Positions 49,606 to 59,880 are shown, counted from the stretch's first letter. The stretch: 64,000 nucleotides of DNA from Halobacillus sp. Marseille-Q1614 (GCF_902809865.1 NZ_CADDWH010000001.1:1550001-1614000), one strand, 5' to 3'. Numbers and translations: made by a program. The notes: generated by a model from the sequence alone, not told the origin.

Positions 49606-49844
49606 TGAATTCCTCCTCAAAATTTGCGGAGGATACCGAACTAGCTGATGGATCCTCCAGTTGATTGTATATGGGTGGATTGGATCTTATTATTATATTT
49701 TGCCATAAGACATCAGCTCCTTAATGATTAGTCCTTTTATTATATCTTAAAAATATGCGGCTGGTAACTTTATTTTTGTAAGATCAGTGCATTCTCATCC
49801 TTGTCTCTGGAATTGTGAAGCTTCTGACAGTCTATTTTACTCAT

Positions 49845-51863
49845 TTACTCCAATTCTTGAAATACATTTTTTACTTTCTCTACGACATAGGAACTTCCTT
49901 CCTCTACGTCCTCGATCATCATTGAGACGAGCAGGTCCTCTTCTTCTGTATCCCAGCCGATGAACCATCCGTTTTCCTGGGCATTTTCATCATCCAGGGA
50001 CTGTTTTAATTCGGCGGTTCCTGTCTTACCTGCCAGCTGAATTCCTTCAAGCTGTGGTTCATGAGCAGAGCCTGCCGGGTCTTCTACAACGGCAGTTAAA
50101 TCCTCGCGTATGATTGCAGCCGTCTCTTCACTGACTACATCTTTGTGCCACGCTTTGCCTGTTTTCTGATCTTTATATAGTACAGGCTCAAGCATTGTAC
50201 CGTTAGTTATAAAAGGTGTATATGTCATGGCAAGGTGAAGCGGGCTCATCTGCACCTGTCCCTGCCCATAACCCGTATCCGCCAGCAGGACTTCCTGATC
50301 TCCGAATTCTTCGTCATTTAAAATCTGTGAACTGCTGATTGGATAAGGAAATGGAATTTCTTCAGAAAAGCCAAAATCCGCAGCTTTTTCCAAGAAAGTT
50401 TCGCCGCCGATTTCTAAAATTGTCCGGGCAAAGTAAATATTATCAGAACGGACGAGCGCATCTCTTAGATTTACCGATTTATCTTCATTCGCACCGTCCA
50501 CTCTTGTTACCGAATAGTCTCCCCATCCGTCTTTTGTATAAGTTTTCTCTGGAATTGACATTTCTTCCTCTGGATTAATGTCTCCTGTCTCTAATCCGAT
50601 CGCTGCTGTTATCGGCTTAAAGGTGGAACCCGGAGAATAATTGGCCGTAAATTTATTAGTAAGCGGGCGTTTTTCGTTTTCCTGCAGTTCATTTCTTCGT
50701 TCACTGCTCATACCTAAAATAAATTCGTTCGGGTCGTATGCAGGTGAGCTTACAAGCGCACTGACTTCGCCGGTTGATGGGTTAATGGCAGCCGCTGCTC
50801 CTGCATCGTCTTCCATCTGTTCATACATGGTCTTTTGAACGTCAGCATTAACCGTAAGATTGAAATTCTGACCTTCCTGTGCCTCTCTCTCAGCTAGTAC
50901 GGCTTTTTCATTGCCATCTGCGTCCAGAATCGCAACTTTTCCACCTGGCTGTCCTCTAAGTTCTTCTTCTAGTACATTCTCAAGACCAGTCTGCCCGATC
51001 ACTGAGGATGCCGAGTACCCTTGACCGCCTAATTCTTCGAGCTGTTCAGCGGTAATTGCTCCTACATAGCCGGTAAGATGCGCAGCAGCTTCTCCCAGCG
51101 GATAAACACGTGCTTTTTTATCCTGGAACTGAGTGCCGTTTAAGTCTCTGATTGTCTCAATCCTTTCTTCGTCGTCATCGGCAACAGAAGCAAGCGGAAC
51201 AAAGGAACTTTCCTCTACCCAAGACTGATTTAACTGTTCGTCAATATACTCGACGGATATATTCAGCTTTTTAGCTAAGGTTTCTTTTACTTCCTCTGGA
51301 TCTTCAGGCATTCTCACCGGTACTAATCCTACTTGCTGGACGATTCCATTAATGGCTAGCTCATTTCCATTAACATCAAAAATTTCTCCTCTTTCAGCAG
51401 GAAGAGTCTGAGCTCTAACTGTATCTCCTTCCTCCATTTCAGAGAAGATCATTGATGAATTCCAGCGCAGTGCCCAGCGGCCGCTGTCTTCTGTTTCTTC
51501 AAAGACAAATTCAGCTTCATTCCCGTCCTCAATCTCTCCAGCCAGCGTATTCATTTTTATCTGATAACCAAAGGAGGGACGATCGTCTTCTACGTATTCC
51601 TGATCTTCCTCTGGGGCATCATATGTAACTTCCAAGTCACTCATTTGAATACCATCATAAATAGCAGTATATCTTTCTTTAAATTCTTCTTCGCTGATCA
51701 CTTCTTTTGAACTTTCACTAAGCAAGCTGTACATTTCTTCAAAATTTTCATTCTGCCAGGCTTCTACATATTTTTCCATGGCAGATTCCGGTTTTGGTTG
51801 ATTTGAACATCCTGCTATAAGACCAAGCAGGATCAAAGATAGGATGACACTGAGCTGTTTCAT
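49845..51863 (-). CDS. pbpC: Class B penicillin-binding transpeptidase (PBP3/MecA-N type)
   Basis: The 672-residue protein is a lipoprotein (lipobox LIAGC) with an NTF2-like MecA_N domain (about 25-150), a dimerisation domain and a transpeptidase domain. Active-site motifs are STFK (SPGSTFKPITA), SDN (RSDNIYFAR) and KTG (AGKTGTAEL). It cross-links peptidoglycan outside the membrane and is B. subtilis PbpC (PBP3)-like. ATG 51863 has GGAGAGG; the in-frame GTG two codons earlier is too close. The strongly acidic composition suits a halophile. Its neighbour downstream is rsgA. Confidence 0.92.
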   Translation of the reverse strand: MKQLSVILSLILLGLIAGCSNQPKPESAMEKYVEAWQNENFEEMYSLLSESSKEVISEEEFKERYTAIYDGIQMSDLEVTYDAPEEDQEYVEDDRPSFGYQIKMNTLAGEIEDGNEAEFVFEETEDSGRWALRWNSSMIFSEMEEGDTVRAQTLPAERGEIFDVNGNELAINGIVQQVGLVPVRMPEDPEEVKETLAKKLNISVEYIDEQLNQSWVEESSFVPLASVADDDEERIETIRDLNGTQFQDKKARVYPLGEAAAHLTGYVGAITAEQLEELGGQGYSASSVIGQTGLENVLEEELRGQPGGKVAILDADGNEKAVLAEREAQEGQNFNLTVNADVQKTMYEQMEDDAGAAAAINPSTGEVSALVSSPAYDPNEFILGMSSERRNELQENEKRPLTNKFTANYSPGSTFKPITAAIGLETGDINPEEEMSIPEKTYTKDGWGDYSVTRVDGANEDKSVNLRDALVRSDNIYFARTILEIGGETFLEKAADFGFSEEIPFPYPISSSQILNDEEFGDQEVLLADTGYGQGQVQMSPLHLAMTYTPFITNGTMLEPVLYKDQKTGKAWHKDVVSEETAAIIREDLTAVVEDPAGSAHEPQLEGIQLAGKTGTAELKQSLDDENAQENGWFIGWDTEEEDLLVSMMIEDVEEGSSYVVEKVKNVFQELE

Positions 51864-51963
51864 TTTCACCTCTCCTATTACTTCATAAACTGTGATCCCA
51901 TTATTAGGACCGTGTGTCTAAAATTATATCAAATATTGGTGAAAGAGAGAATGTAAGCGGCTT

Positions 51964-52311
51964 TTAAGAGCGGCGTAATCTTCTTTCTATAAATTCACAT
52001 AAATGACCGACAGTAGGAAAATGTTCGAACTCACTTCCTAGTGGATAGTCTTCGACAGGATTAATCTCAATATTCCAGTACTCGACAAGCTCAGAAAAAG
52101 CTCTGGCAAACCGGCAGCTTTCTCCATTGAAAACTGCATGTAAATCGGCTGATGTACTCAAGTAGTCTCCGGGCGGGGTGTAGTCGGGGGAACGATGTTT
52201 GTGGACATATTCAATCGTAGTCAGGTAAATCTCATAAATTCTGTTTCTCTGGCTGATCTGCTTTATTTCCTTTCTCGTTTTGTAGCTTCTGAAATCAAAT
52301 ACATCCGTCAT
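51964..52311 (-). CDS. Uncharacterised soluble protein (115 residues)
   Basis: The 115-residue protein has ATG 52311 with AAGGGAGGAGTTAT and no membrane segment or signal. It is rich in aromatic and charged residues (SYKTRKEIKQISQRNRIYEIY) and Arg/Phe, with a conserved-looking ending (CEFIERRLRRS). I do not recognise a family. It is in the same direction as pbpC, but 100 bases precede that gene, so co-transcription is unclear. An AT-rich 170-base gap separates it from the divergent nitroreductase. Confidence 0.72.
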   Translation of the reverse strand: MTDVFDFRSYKTRKEIKQISQRNRIYEIYLTTIEYVHKHRSPDYTPPGDYLSTSADLHAVFNGESCRFARAFSELVEYWNIEINPVEDYPLGSEFEHFPTVGHLCEFIERRLRRS

Positions 52312-52486
52312 ATAACTCCTCCCTTATAATCTTTTATTTAATAATTCTACAGCTATCGACATATCCCTTTCCTTTTTCAGCATTTTTCTAAATATTTTAC
52401 TAAAGAGGTGCAAGCATGGTCCGGGTCATTTTATGAAGAGGTATGTTATTCTAACTACAAATTATAGTGGACTTAGGAGGAAGCTT

Positions 52487-53218
52487 ATGAACTCAACTAT
52501 CGAAACGATTTTAAATCATAGAAGCATTCGAAAGTTTAAAGATACGAAGCTGACAAACGAACAGCTTCGCACGATCTTACAATCCGCCCAGCAGGCGTCA
52601 ACTTCAAGCTATATGATGGCTTACACAATAATTGGAATAACTGATGAAGAGAAAAAGGCAGCCCTGGCAGAAATCAGCGGTCAGCCATATGTAAAAGATA
52701 ACGGGCATTTACTCGTTTTTTGTGCTGATCTTCACCGGCCGACACACACGTCCGAAAACTTCGAAGAGATGAAAGAGAATCTAGGAAATAGCGAACACTT
52801 TCTCGCATCTGCAATAGATGCGGCGCTTGCTGCGCAAAATGCGGCCATTGCAGCTGAATCACTTGGTCTTGGGATCTGTTATTTAGGAAGCTTGCGCAAT
52901 AACCTGGCCAAAGTGGACGAGCTACTTGCCCTGCCACAGCACGTGATCCCGTTATTTGGAATGGCGATTGGCGAACCGGCCCACCAGCCCGAGCGAAAGC
53001 CGCGCCTTCCCCTTGAAGCTGTTTACTTTGAAAACGAATATAAGAAGCATGAGAAAGCTGTTGAAGCATTTGACAAAGAAATCGCAGATTACTATCAATC
53101 CCGTTCTTCAAACAGCCGCGCGGACACATGGACAGAGCAGATGCACAGAAGATTTTCAAAGACCATTCGTATGGACGTCACCGATCTTGTTCAGAAAAAA
53201 GGGTACAACAAACGCTGA
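52487..53218 (+). CDS. NADPH-dependent FMN reductase/nitroreductase (NfrA/NfsA type)
   Basis: The 243-residue flavoprotein has the nitroreductase-fold features NHRSIRKFKDT (FMN phosphate binding near residue 12) and GICYLGSLRNN, as in NfrA and NfsA enzymes. It reduces nitro compounds, quinones or free flavin with NAD(P)H. ATG 52487 has TAGGAGGAAGC; the 18-codon extension is not supported. The sirtuin follows 15 bases after the stop and is co-transcribed. Confidence 0.9.
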   Translation: MNSTIETILNHRSIRKFKDTKLTNEQLRTILQSAQQASTSSYMMAYTIIGITDEEKKAALAEISGQPYVKDNGHLLVFCADLHRPTHTSENFEEMKENLGNSEHFLASAIDAALAAQNAAIAAESLGLGICYLGSLRNNLAKVDELLALPQHVIPLFGMAIGEPAHQPERKPRLPLEAVYFENEYKKHEKAVEAFDKEIADYYQSRSSNSRADTWTEQMHRRFSKTIRMDVTDLVQKKGYNKR

Positions 53219-53233
53219 GGAGTGAGAAGGACG

Positions 53234-53965
53234 ATGCAGCTTAAGAATGTGGCAAAGCAAATTGAAAATGCAGAACATATCGTGGTTCTTACAGGAGCCG
53301 GTGTATCGACTGCCAGCGGCATCCCAGACTTCCGTTCAAGCGAAGGGGTATGGACTGAAGACCGTTCCCGAGAAGAATACATGTCCAATCACTATTTTTC
53401 TGCAAACCCAGAAGACTTTTGGAAAAAGTATAAGGACATTTTTAGGATCAAGCTGTTACAGCAATATGAACCTAATGAAGTCCACAAATTTATTCAGGAA
53501 TTAGAAGCAGTTAAGAAAAAAGTATCTGTCATCACCCAGAATGTCGACGGCCTTCATGAAAAAGCCGGAAGCAGCTCCATTATTGAATATCACGGTTCTC
53601 TTGATAAAGCCGACTGTCCAAGCTGCGGACGTTCTTATGATATCGAATACGTTTTACAACATGAGGTTCCTTCGTGCATCGACTGCTCCTCCCCAATCAA
53701 GCCAAATGTCGTACTTTTTGGCGATTTGATAACAGAACACGATGCAGCCGAAGCAGCGATTGACCGTGCGGAATTACTACTGGTTCTTGGGACTTCCCTT
53801 CAAGTAACACCATTTAACTTTCTGCCGGAATACGCCGTAAGCCGTGACATTTACTCTGTTCTCATTAATAATGAACCGACTATTAAAGACTACCTTTTTG
53901 ATGAGGTAATCCTGGGAGATTTATCAGCCGTCGTCAAAGATTTAAAAAGCCGTATAGCCCGCTGA
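53234..53965 (+). CDS. NAD-dependent protein deacylase (sirtuin, CobB/SrtN-like)
   Basis: The 243-residue Sir2 protein has the NAD-binding GAGVSTASGIPDFR, the TQNVDGLHEKAG loop with the catalytic His in EYHGS, a zinc finger CPSCG...CIDCSS, and late GTSLQV. It removes acyl groups from lysines using NAD+. With the nitroreductase just upstream it forms a two-gene unit. ATG 53234 has GAGAAGGACG; GTG at 53222 is alternative. Length is typical of bacterial sirtuins. Confidence 0.92.
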   Translation: MQLKNVAKQIENAEHIVVLTGAGVSTASGIPDFRSSEGVWTEDRSREEYMSNHYFSANPEDFWKKYKDIFRIKLLQQYEPNEVHKFIQELEAVKKKVSVITQNVDGLHEKAGSSSIIEYHGSLDKADCPSCGRSYDIEYVLQHEVPSCIDCSSPIKPNVVLFGDLITEHDAAEAAIDRAELLLVLGTSLQVTPFNFLPEYAVSRDIYSVLINNEPTIKDYLFDEVILGDLSAVVKDLKSRIAR

Positions 53966-54037
53966 AATACGTTTAGCATTTTCAGAAGATTAACCGAAAA
54001 TAATCCCGGGTACACAGAGGAGTAGTTGGAGGTGTAT

Positions 54038-55042
54038 ATGATGGAAAAAGTTAAAATAAGTTCGACCGGTTTAAACGCAAGCCGCATTGGTCTTGGGACA
54101 TGGGCCATCGGCGGCTGGAAATGGGGCGGAACCGATGAAAAACAGTCGTTGAAAACGATTCACGCTGCCATCGATCAGGGCATTAATTTTATAGATACCG
54201 CACCTGTTTACGGATTTGGCCGCTCGGAGGAAATTGTCGGTAAAGCAGTGGAACAGTCCGGAAAGCGGGAAGATTTGATATTAGCTACTAAGTCAGCGCT
54301 CGACTGGAAAGGTGAACAGCCTTTTCGAAACGGCACGAAAGAAAGAATTCATAAAGAGGTTGAGGATTCCTTAACGAGGCTTAAAACTGATTATATCGAC
54401 GTTTATCAAGTCCACTGGCCGGATCCTATAACTCCGCTTCATGAAACTGCAGAAGCATTAAACTATTTATATAATCAAGGCAAAATCCGCGCCATTGGGG
54501 TAAGCAATTTTTCCCCGGAGCAAATGGACAGCTTCCGCGAAGCAGCACCGCTTCATACCGTTCAGCCACCCTATAATTTGTTCGAACGCGAAGCCGAAAA
54601 TGACGTGCTGCCCTATTCTCAGAAACATGAACTGACTTCCATTACCTACGGAGCGTTATGCCGCGGGTTATTATCCGGTAAAATGACAGCGGACCGCTCG
54701 TTTAACGATGACGATCTGCGAAAAGATGATCCGAAGTTCCAGCAGCCGCGAATTGATCAATATTTAGCAGCTGTGAAAGAGCTTGATGAGCTGGCACAGG
54801 ATAAGTTTGATAAGGGTGTAATCCATTTAGCCATTCGATGGGTGCTTCAGCAGCCAGGATCAGGCATTGCTTTAATGGGGGGCAGACGTCCGGAGCAGCT
54901 CAACGCTGTAAAGGAGGTTCACGATTTTGAAATCGATGAGGAGTCGATGAAAGAAATTGATGAAATTTTAGCTAGAAATGTGAGAGAACCCGTAGGACCG
55001 GATTTTATGGCACCCCCTGATAAACAGTCTTTGGGAATTTAA
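54038..55042 (+). CDS. Aldo/keto reductase
   Basis: The 334-residue TIM-barrel reductase has the catalytic tetrad elements Asp-Tyr in IDTAPVYGFG and the lysine in LATKSAL, His in YQVHWPDP, and the NADPH-binding late ALMGGRRPEQL. It is closest to the YdbC/IolS-like group that reduces aldehydes and sugars. GGAGGTGTAT precedes two adjacent ATGs (54038, 54041). It has its own terminator and stands between the sirtuin and a DUF456 gene. Confidence 0.9.
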   Translation: MMEKVKISSTGLNASRIGLGTWAIGGWKWGGTDEKQSLKTIHAAIDQGINFIDTAPVYGFGRSEEIVGKAVEQSGKREDLILATKSALDWKGEQPFRNGTKERIHKEVEDSLTRLKTDYIDVYQVHWPDPITPLHETAEALNYLYNQGKIRAIGVSNFSPEQMDSFREAAPLHTVQPPYNLFEREAENDVLPYSQKHELTSITYGALCRGLLSGKMTADRSFNDDDLRKDDPKFQQPRIDQYLAAVKELDELAQDKFDKGVIHLAIRWVLQQPGSGIALMGGRRPEQLNAVKEVHDFEIDEESMKEIDEILARNVREPVGPDFMAPPDKQSLGI

Positions 55043-55045
55043 TTG

Positions 55046-55087
55046 TAAGAACCGGGTGCATAAAAGAAGCCCGGTTCTTATTTTTTT
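55046..55087 (+). terminator. Terminator of the aldo/keto reductase gene
   Basis: TAAGAACCGGG (55046-55056) pairs with CCCGGTTCTTA (55070-55080), followed by seven T. Confidence 0.92.
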
Positions 55088-55129
55088 GCTACACTATAAA
55101 AAGCAGAATCTGACTGGGAGGAATACAAA

Positions 55130-55612
55130 GTGGATATTTTAGTGTGGATTCTTATTATTCTTTTATTTATTGCAAGCTTTGCTAGTTTGATATTTCCGAT
55201 CATACCGGGCGCCCTCGTGCTTTGGCTCGGATTTTTAGCGTATCATTTTATACTCGACCATACAGAATTAACGATCTTCTTTTGGGGAGTTATGATTATT
55301 CTAACCCTCTCTCTTTTTGTCGCAGATGTAATAGCGAACAGTTATTGGGTAAAAAAATACGGTGGCAGCAAATGGGGAGAGCGGTCAGCCGCCATTGGCG
55401 TGATTGTCGGATCATTCCTCATTCCGCCTTTTGGCATCATCATCATTCCTTTTATGATTGTTCTTTCCGTTGAATTGTTCCAAAAACGCTCACCGGATAA
55501 AGCTCTGCTGGCAGCAGTTGGCTCACTTCTCGGCTTTTTAAGCGGAACGGCTGCTAAAATAATTATCCAGCTGTTTATGATCATCTGGTTCTTAGTCGAA
55601 GTTTTGGCTTAA
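55130..55612 (+). CDS. DUF456-family membrane protein
   Basis: The 160-residue protein has four or five hydrophobic segments, including the small-residue run IPGALVLWLGFLAYHF and the glycine-rich GSFLIPPFGIIIIPF / GSLLGFLSGTAAKII motifs of DUF456, a family of unknown role. The start is GTG 55130 with GGGAGGAATAC. It is transcribed alone and followed by a strong terminator. The paired small-residue segments suggest a packed helix bundle, possibly a scaffold, but no function can be read. Confidence 0.88.
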   Translation: MDILVWILIILLFIASFASLIFPIIPGALVLWLGFLAYHFILDHTELTIFFWGVMIILTLSLFVADVIANSYWVKKYGGSKWGERSAAIGVIVGSFLIPPFGIIIIPFMIVLSVELFQKRSPDKALLAAVGSLLGFLSGTAAKIIIQLFMIIWFLVEVLA

Positions 55613-55670
55613 ATAGTAAACAGCCCGATAACAAAAAAAGGACTGTCCTAAAAGACTTTATAACGTTAGT

Positions 55671-55710
55671 AATCCCCCGGATAAAATAAATGCTCCGGGG
55701 GATTTTTTTA
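55671..55710 (+). terminator. Terminator of the DUF456 gene
   Basis: AATCCCCCGGA (55671-55681) pairs with TCCGGGGGATT (55694-55704), followed by TTTTTTT. Confidence 0.9.
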
Positions 55711-55837
55711 TAGCAGGAAGTGGTTTCAGCCATTTGTTGATCATAAGGCTCGGCCGGTCATCCGCGAAAAAGCGAGTTGTTTTCCCGCCTTTCTAATAAA
55801 AATTAAGAATTAAATTATGTTACGCCAGTCCTTTTTA

Positions 55838-56305
55838 TTATTCTCTTCCCATTCCTTTTAGGAACTGCATAAGCATCGTAATACTTCGGTTGATTTCCGG
55901 ATCTTTTAAAGCTTTAGCCATATCAAATACTGAGGTTTTATCATGAACGTCCGCTTCGTTCATCTGCTTCACTCCTTCGTTTAATCTTGAAGTGACTTCC
56001 CTGATGGATTTTACATCAAGCTCGACTAAAAGGAAGAAAAGCTGTGGCAGATTCTCCAGCAAAGGACTATATGTCTCTTTGCTGATTTCATTTACAAAGT
56101 AACCAAGCGCCTTCTTTTTAGAGCGGGAAACGGCCTGAAGGGTGTTCAAAGTCCCGCCTTCCTCGAGCGCTTTTAGCAGGTCAATTCCTTTTATGATTGC
56201 GTCTTTATTCTCTGCGAGAGCCTGCTTCACTTCCTGATAATCTTTTTCCAACTGTTCCTCTTTAGAGACTTCCAGCCTTTTAATATTCGTTATCGCTTTA
56301 CCCAT
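55838..56305 (-). CDS. DUF1641-family protein linked to formate dehydrogenase
   Basis: The 155-residue soluble helical protein matches the DUF1641 family (B. subtilis YrhD and YjgD), whose genes follow formate dehydrogenase alpha subunits. It overlaps the fdhF stop by eight bases and is clearly translated from the same mRNA. The central [38 protein letters not shown] segment is the family core. It may be an accessory, assembly or electron-transfer partner, but no cofactor motif is visible. ATG 56305 has AGGTGAG. Confidence 0.9.
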   Translation of the reverse strand: MGKAITNIKRLEVSKEEQLEKDYQEVKQALAENKDAIIKGIDLLKALEEGGTLNTLQAVSRSKKKALGYFVNEISKETYSPLLENLPQLFFLLVELDVKSIREVTSRLNEGVKQMNEADVHDKTSVFDMAKALKDPEINRSITMLMQFLKGMGRE

Positions 56306-59249
56306 CTTTTCTCACCTGATCTCCTGGGAATTCGTAATCATCTCTCTGCCATTTTCCTTCAACAAATACACCAGCCTGCGGGACTGGGTTCCCTCTTCGG
56401 TGGTTGTTCGGAGGGATAGGAGACTTCCCTTCTTTTTTAACGACCTCCATGCGGACGGCGACTTCTTTAAACGCCGGGGTATTGGTATCCTTATCAACCC
56501 GGTTATCTGTCAATAAGTTAACGGCGGATTTCCCGTCAGCACTCATCGGTATGAACAGTTCTTTGCCTCTTACTCTATCAGAAACGTTTACTGTTCCATC
56601 GGCCTCACCAGCTTCTGAAATTAACTTAATTTTAGCACCTTCGCTAATTCCTCGTTCTTTAGCAAGTTCTTTAGAAACTTCGACAAATGGATAAGGAGTT
56701 TTTCTTTTAATTCCCTCCACTTTGTAGGTCATATTTCCTTCGTGGAAGTGCTCAAGCAGACGACCATTGTTTACGTGCAAATCGTATTCTTCAGACGTAT
56801 CATATTCAAGTTCAAACTCCAGCGGGAAGAATTTGGCCTTCCCATCTTTAAAAGGAAATCCATCTACAAACAGCAGCGGCGTATCGGTTCCATCTTCAGC
56901 AACCGGCCATTGAAGGGACTCATAGCCTTCTAGTCTTTCATACGTAACACCCGCAAATAATGGCGTCAGCTCTGCAGCTTCCTTCATGATTTCTCCAGGG
57001 TGACGATAATTCCAGCCAGCTCCCATTTCCTGGGCAATTAACTGAATGATCTCCCAGTCCGGCTTCGTTCCAGGAAGCGGGTCAAGCGCTCTATAAAGCC
57101 TTTGAAAACGCCGTTCCGTATTAGTAAACGTTCCTTCCTTCTCTAAAGCCGGAGAAGCCGGAAGCACAACATCTGCAAATTGAGCAGTTCTTGTTAAAAA
57201 TAAATCCTGAACGACAAAGAACTCAAGTTTTGCCAGGGCGTCTGTAACATAATTAATATTGGCATCTACAATTCCTGTATCTTCGCCTTTCACATACATA
57301 GCACTCAAGTTGCCCGCATGAATGGCTTCAATCATCTGGTGATTATCTTTACCGGGCTCTTTTGGAATCGTACAGTTCCAGGCTTTTTCAAAACGTGCCC
57401 TGACTTCATCATCCGTTGTTTCCTGATATCCGGGAAAGAAGTTCGGCATGCTTCCGAAGTCACTGCAGCCCTGCACATTGTTATGCCCGCGAAGCGGATA
57501 GGCCCCTGTTCCTTCTCGCCGGTAGTTGCCTGTAACTAATAAAAGATTTGAGATAGCGGTGCTTGTATCACTTCCGCGCATATGCTGCGTGACACCCATG
57601 GCCCAGCAGATCGCAACTTTATCCGAATTGGCGATCTCTTCAGCGACTTCAATGAGTTCTTTTTTAGGAACTCCTGTCATTTGCTCCGCATATTCCATCG
57701 TAAATGGTTCGAGGCTTTCTCTATACTCTTCAAATCCATTGACCCATTCGTCAATAAATTTTCTATCTTCAAGGCCGTGATCCAAAATATATTTAGTTAC
57801 AGCCGAAAGCCAGACGAGGTCTGTTCCTGGTTTCGGCTGATAAAAACGATCAGCTCTTTTCGCCATTTCATGTTTTCTTAAGTCAAACACAAACAATTTT
57901 TGGCCATAGAGCTTCTGAGCACGTTTAATTCTCCCTGCGAGTACCGGATGAGATTCTGCTGTATTTGTCCCGATTCCGATCACTAAGTTGGCTTTGGCAA
58001 GATCATCGATTGAACCCGAATCCCCTCCATGTCCGACAGTACGGAATAACCCTTTTGTAGCCGGCGACTGACAGTACCTTGAGCAGTTATCCACATTATT
58101 AGTGCCAATCACCTGTCTTGAAAGCTTCTGCATTAAATAAGATTCTTCATTCGTTGCCTTGGATGAAGAAATAAAACCTAAATCATCGGCTCCGCGTTTT
58201 TCTTTTATTTCACTAAAGCGCTTCGCGACGTAGGAAATAGCTTCATCCCACTCGACTTCTTCGAAGGAATCTCCACGTCTGATCAATGGCTTTGTTAAGC
58301 GCTCTTCACTATTGACGTAGTCCCAGCCAAACTTTCCTTTTACGCAAGTAGCGATTCCATTGGCCGGAGATTCAGGCTGTGGGTCGATTTTCAAAATTTT
58401 ACGGTCTTTTGTCCACACGTCAAATGAGCAGCCTACGCCGCAGTACGTACAGACGGTCTTCGTTTTCTTAATGCGGCTTTCCCTCATGGAAGCTTCGGTA
58501 TCTGAGACCGCGAATAACGGTCCATAGCCTGTCTCCACTTTTTTCGTAAGTTCTATCATGTTTTTCAGGATCCCTGGTTCCTGATCCGTAATAAACCCGG
58601 CTTCCCCTTCCATTCCTTTTTCCATCATCGCATTACAAGGACAGACTGTGGAACACTGGCCGCAGTTTACGCAGGATGACAAATCAATTGGTACATCATT
58701 ATCCCAAATTACTCTAGGCTGTTCTCTTTCCCAGTCAATCGTCAGTGTTTCATTAACCATAACATCCTGACACGCTTCAACACAGCGGCCGCAAAGGATA
58801 CACTGATCCGGATCATAGCGGTAAAAAGAACCGGACTCATCACGGTCATAAGGCTTTTCTTTAAACGGACGGGACTGATGCTCCAGCCCGAATTCAGCCA
58901 TCGTGTTATGAATTTCACATGTGCCATTATTATAGTCACAGACCGTGCAATACAGCTCATGATTTTCCAAAATTCTATCAAGCGACTCTTTCTGGGCTTT
59001 CTGTACATGAGGCAGCTTTGTCTGCACCTTCATTCCTGCTTCCACCGTTAAACCACAGACTCTCTTCAGCTCTCCGTTTACTTGTACAATACATGTGTCA
59101 CACGTTTCTAAAGTCCCTAATGATTCAGTATAGCAAATTTGCGGTACCCTTTCGTTTGCATCGTTTAGCAAATCGATTAATTTCTGACCTGGATCGGCTA
59201 AGTATTCCCTTCCATTGACAGTTACTATGGTATGGTCTCTTTCTAGCAT
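56298..59249 (-). CDS. fdhF: Cytoplasmic formate dehydrogenase, molybdopterin alpha subunit
   Basis: The 983-residue protein has an N-terminal ferredoxin-like [2Fe-2S] domain with cysteines in [15 protein letters not shown], the histidine-cysteine pair ([15 protein letters not shown]), two 4Fe-4S motifs ([24 protein letters not shown]), the molybdopterin 4Fe-4S site CTYCGVGC, and the catalytic Cys (not Sec) in [13 protein letters not shown]. It oxidises formate to CO2, probably to NAD+ or ferredoxin with partners. Close to B. subtilis YrhE/YjgC. DUF1641 follows; moeA-moaA in the same window provide the cofactor. GAGGAGGGGTCC precedes ATG 59249. Confidence 0.93.
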   Translation of the reverse strand: MLERDHTIVTVNGREYLADPGQKLIDLLNDANERVPQICYTESLGTLETCDTCIVQVNGELKRVCGLTVEAGMKVQTKLPHVQKAQKESLDRILENHELYCTVCDYNNGTCEIHNTMAEFGLEHQSRPFKEKPYDRDESGSFYRYDPDQCILCGRCVEACQDVMVNETLTIDWEREQPRVIWDNDVPIDLSSCVNCGQCSTVCPCNAMMEKGMEGEAGFITDQEPGILKNMIELTKKVETGYGPLFAVSDTEASMRESRIKKTKTVCTYCGVGCSFDVWTKDRKILKIDPQPESPANGIATCVKGKFGWDYVNSEERLTKPLIRRGDSFEEVEWDEAISYVAKRFSEIKEKRGADDLGFISSSKATNEESYLMQKLSRQVIGTNNVDNCSRYCQSPATKGLFRTVGHGGDSGSIDDLAKANLVIGIGTNTAESHPVLAGRIKRAQKLYGQKLFVFDLRKHEMAKRADRFYQPKPGTDLVWLSAVTKYILDHGLEDRKFIDEWVNGFEEYRESLEPFTMEYAEQMTGVPKKELIEVAEEIANSDKVAICWAMGVTQHMRGSDTSTAISNLLLVTGNYRREGTGAYPLRGHNNVQGCSDFGSMPNFFPGYQETTDDEVRARFEKAWNCTIPKEPGKDNHQMIEAIHAGNLSAMYVKGEDTGIVDANINYVTDALAKLEFFVVQDLFLTRTAQFADVVLPASPALEKEGTFTNTERRFQRLYRALDPLPGTKPDWEIIQLIAQEMGAGWNYRHPGEIMKEAAELTPLFAGVTYERLEGYESLQWPVAEDGTDTPLLFVDGFPFKDGKAKFFPLEFELEYDTSEEYDLHVNNGRLLEHFHEGNMTYKVEGIKRKTPYPFVEVSKELAKERGISEGAKIKLISEAGEADGTVNVSDRVRGKELFIPMSADGKSAVNLLTDNRVDKDTNTPAFKEVAVRMEVVKKEGKSPIPPNNHRRGNPVPQAGVFVEGKWQRDDYEFPGDQVRKDG

Positions 59250-59274
59250 TCATGGACCCCTCCTCTAAAATTAC

Positions 59275-59412
59275 TCATTCGTTCTTAATCTGGATGTGTA
59301 TATTGTCATCCACCCTCCAGACAAAGCCAATCTCCGTAATGTTCACGGCTTCGGCTGATCCAGGAGCCAGGTCGTTTGGAGCTGACTACGATAAAATAAA
59401 CCCGATGTTCAT
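59275..59412 (-). pseudogene. Interrupted 46-codon reading frame upstream of fdhF
   Basis: After GGAGAAAGCAG, ATG 59412 opens MNIGFILS, then TAG at codon 9, then an open frame that reads APNDLAPGSAEAVNITEIGFVW and ends DDNIHIQIKNE at TGA 59275. The composition after the stop is protein-like and the frame ends 22 bases before the fdhF start. It may be a degenerate small gene or a chance frame. Confidence 0.3.
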
Positions 59413-59740
59413 CTGCTTTCTCCAATCTTTTTTAGATCCCGGCCTTATTATGAAACGCTTTCATTAATTTCAGGCATTTAGGAGTGCTGATGATCATCTT
59501 CGGATTCGTCTGTATAGCTTCATGATGAAAACAAAAAGCCTGACTCGTCCTTCAGCTCAATCCAATCCATCGAATACCGGAATCTGCGTTGGACACTTTT
59601 TTACTCGTAGTTATGTATGCAATAGCCTTCTGTGTAAATTTCACGCAGATATAGTTCTCTTTAACCTATAAATGGATAAATAAAACATATAAATACACGA
59701 TTCTTTACGTGAAATCTGTGTAATTATTAACTTTGATATT
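59413..59740. other. Non-coding stretch with a near-cre palindrome
   Basis: No gene was found. TGAAACGCTTTCA (59451-59463) is an almost perfect dyad one base shorter than a CcpA cre site, about 200 bases before fdhF. A fragment on the minus strand near 59550 reads YSMDWIELKDESGFLFSS in frame, but has no start or ribosome site. Confidence 0.35.
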
Positions 59741-59880
59741 AAAAAGGGGAACCTGCTCGCTTTTAAGCGCCCCGCATGACGCGGGGCCTGAACTTCCTTC
59801 TCAATAGTGAGCCTTCTCGTTCATGACCTATCTGCGGGGTCCCAGTTCGCCCGTTTAAGCAGAAATTTCACATCCCCCTT
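59741..59880. repeat. Diverged dispersed element, copy B
   Basis: The blocks CTCGCTTTTAAGCG, CTCGTTCATGACC with GGGGTC, and CGTTTAAGCAG follow the same order as in copy A at 26815-26975. This copy contains a strong hairpin GCCCCGC-ATGAC-GCGGGGC (59768-59786), and its ends (AAAGGGGA / TCCCCCTT) are mutually complementary. Confidence 0.5.

Noticed and set aside
19730-55655. Shared CTGTCCTAAAAG near 19731 and 55643
   Set aside because: Twelve shared bases are expected by chance many times in 64 kb, and the surrounding sequences differ.
59451-59463. Consensus CcpA cre site upstream of fdhF
   Set aside because: The dyad is 13 rather than 14 bases, with the CG centre out of register, so only a weak candidate remains.
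59252-59467. Plus-strand 71-residue frame upstream of fdhF
   Set aside because: Antisense to the fdhF leader, no ribosome site, no family-like features.
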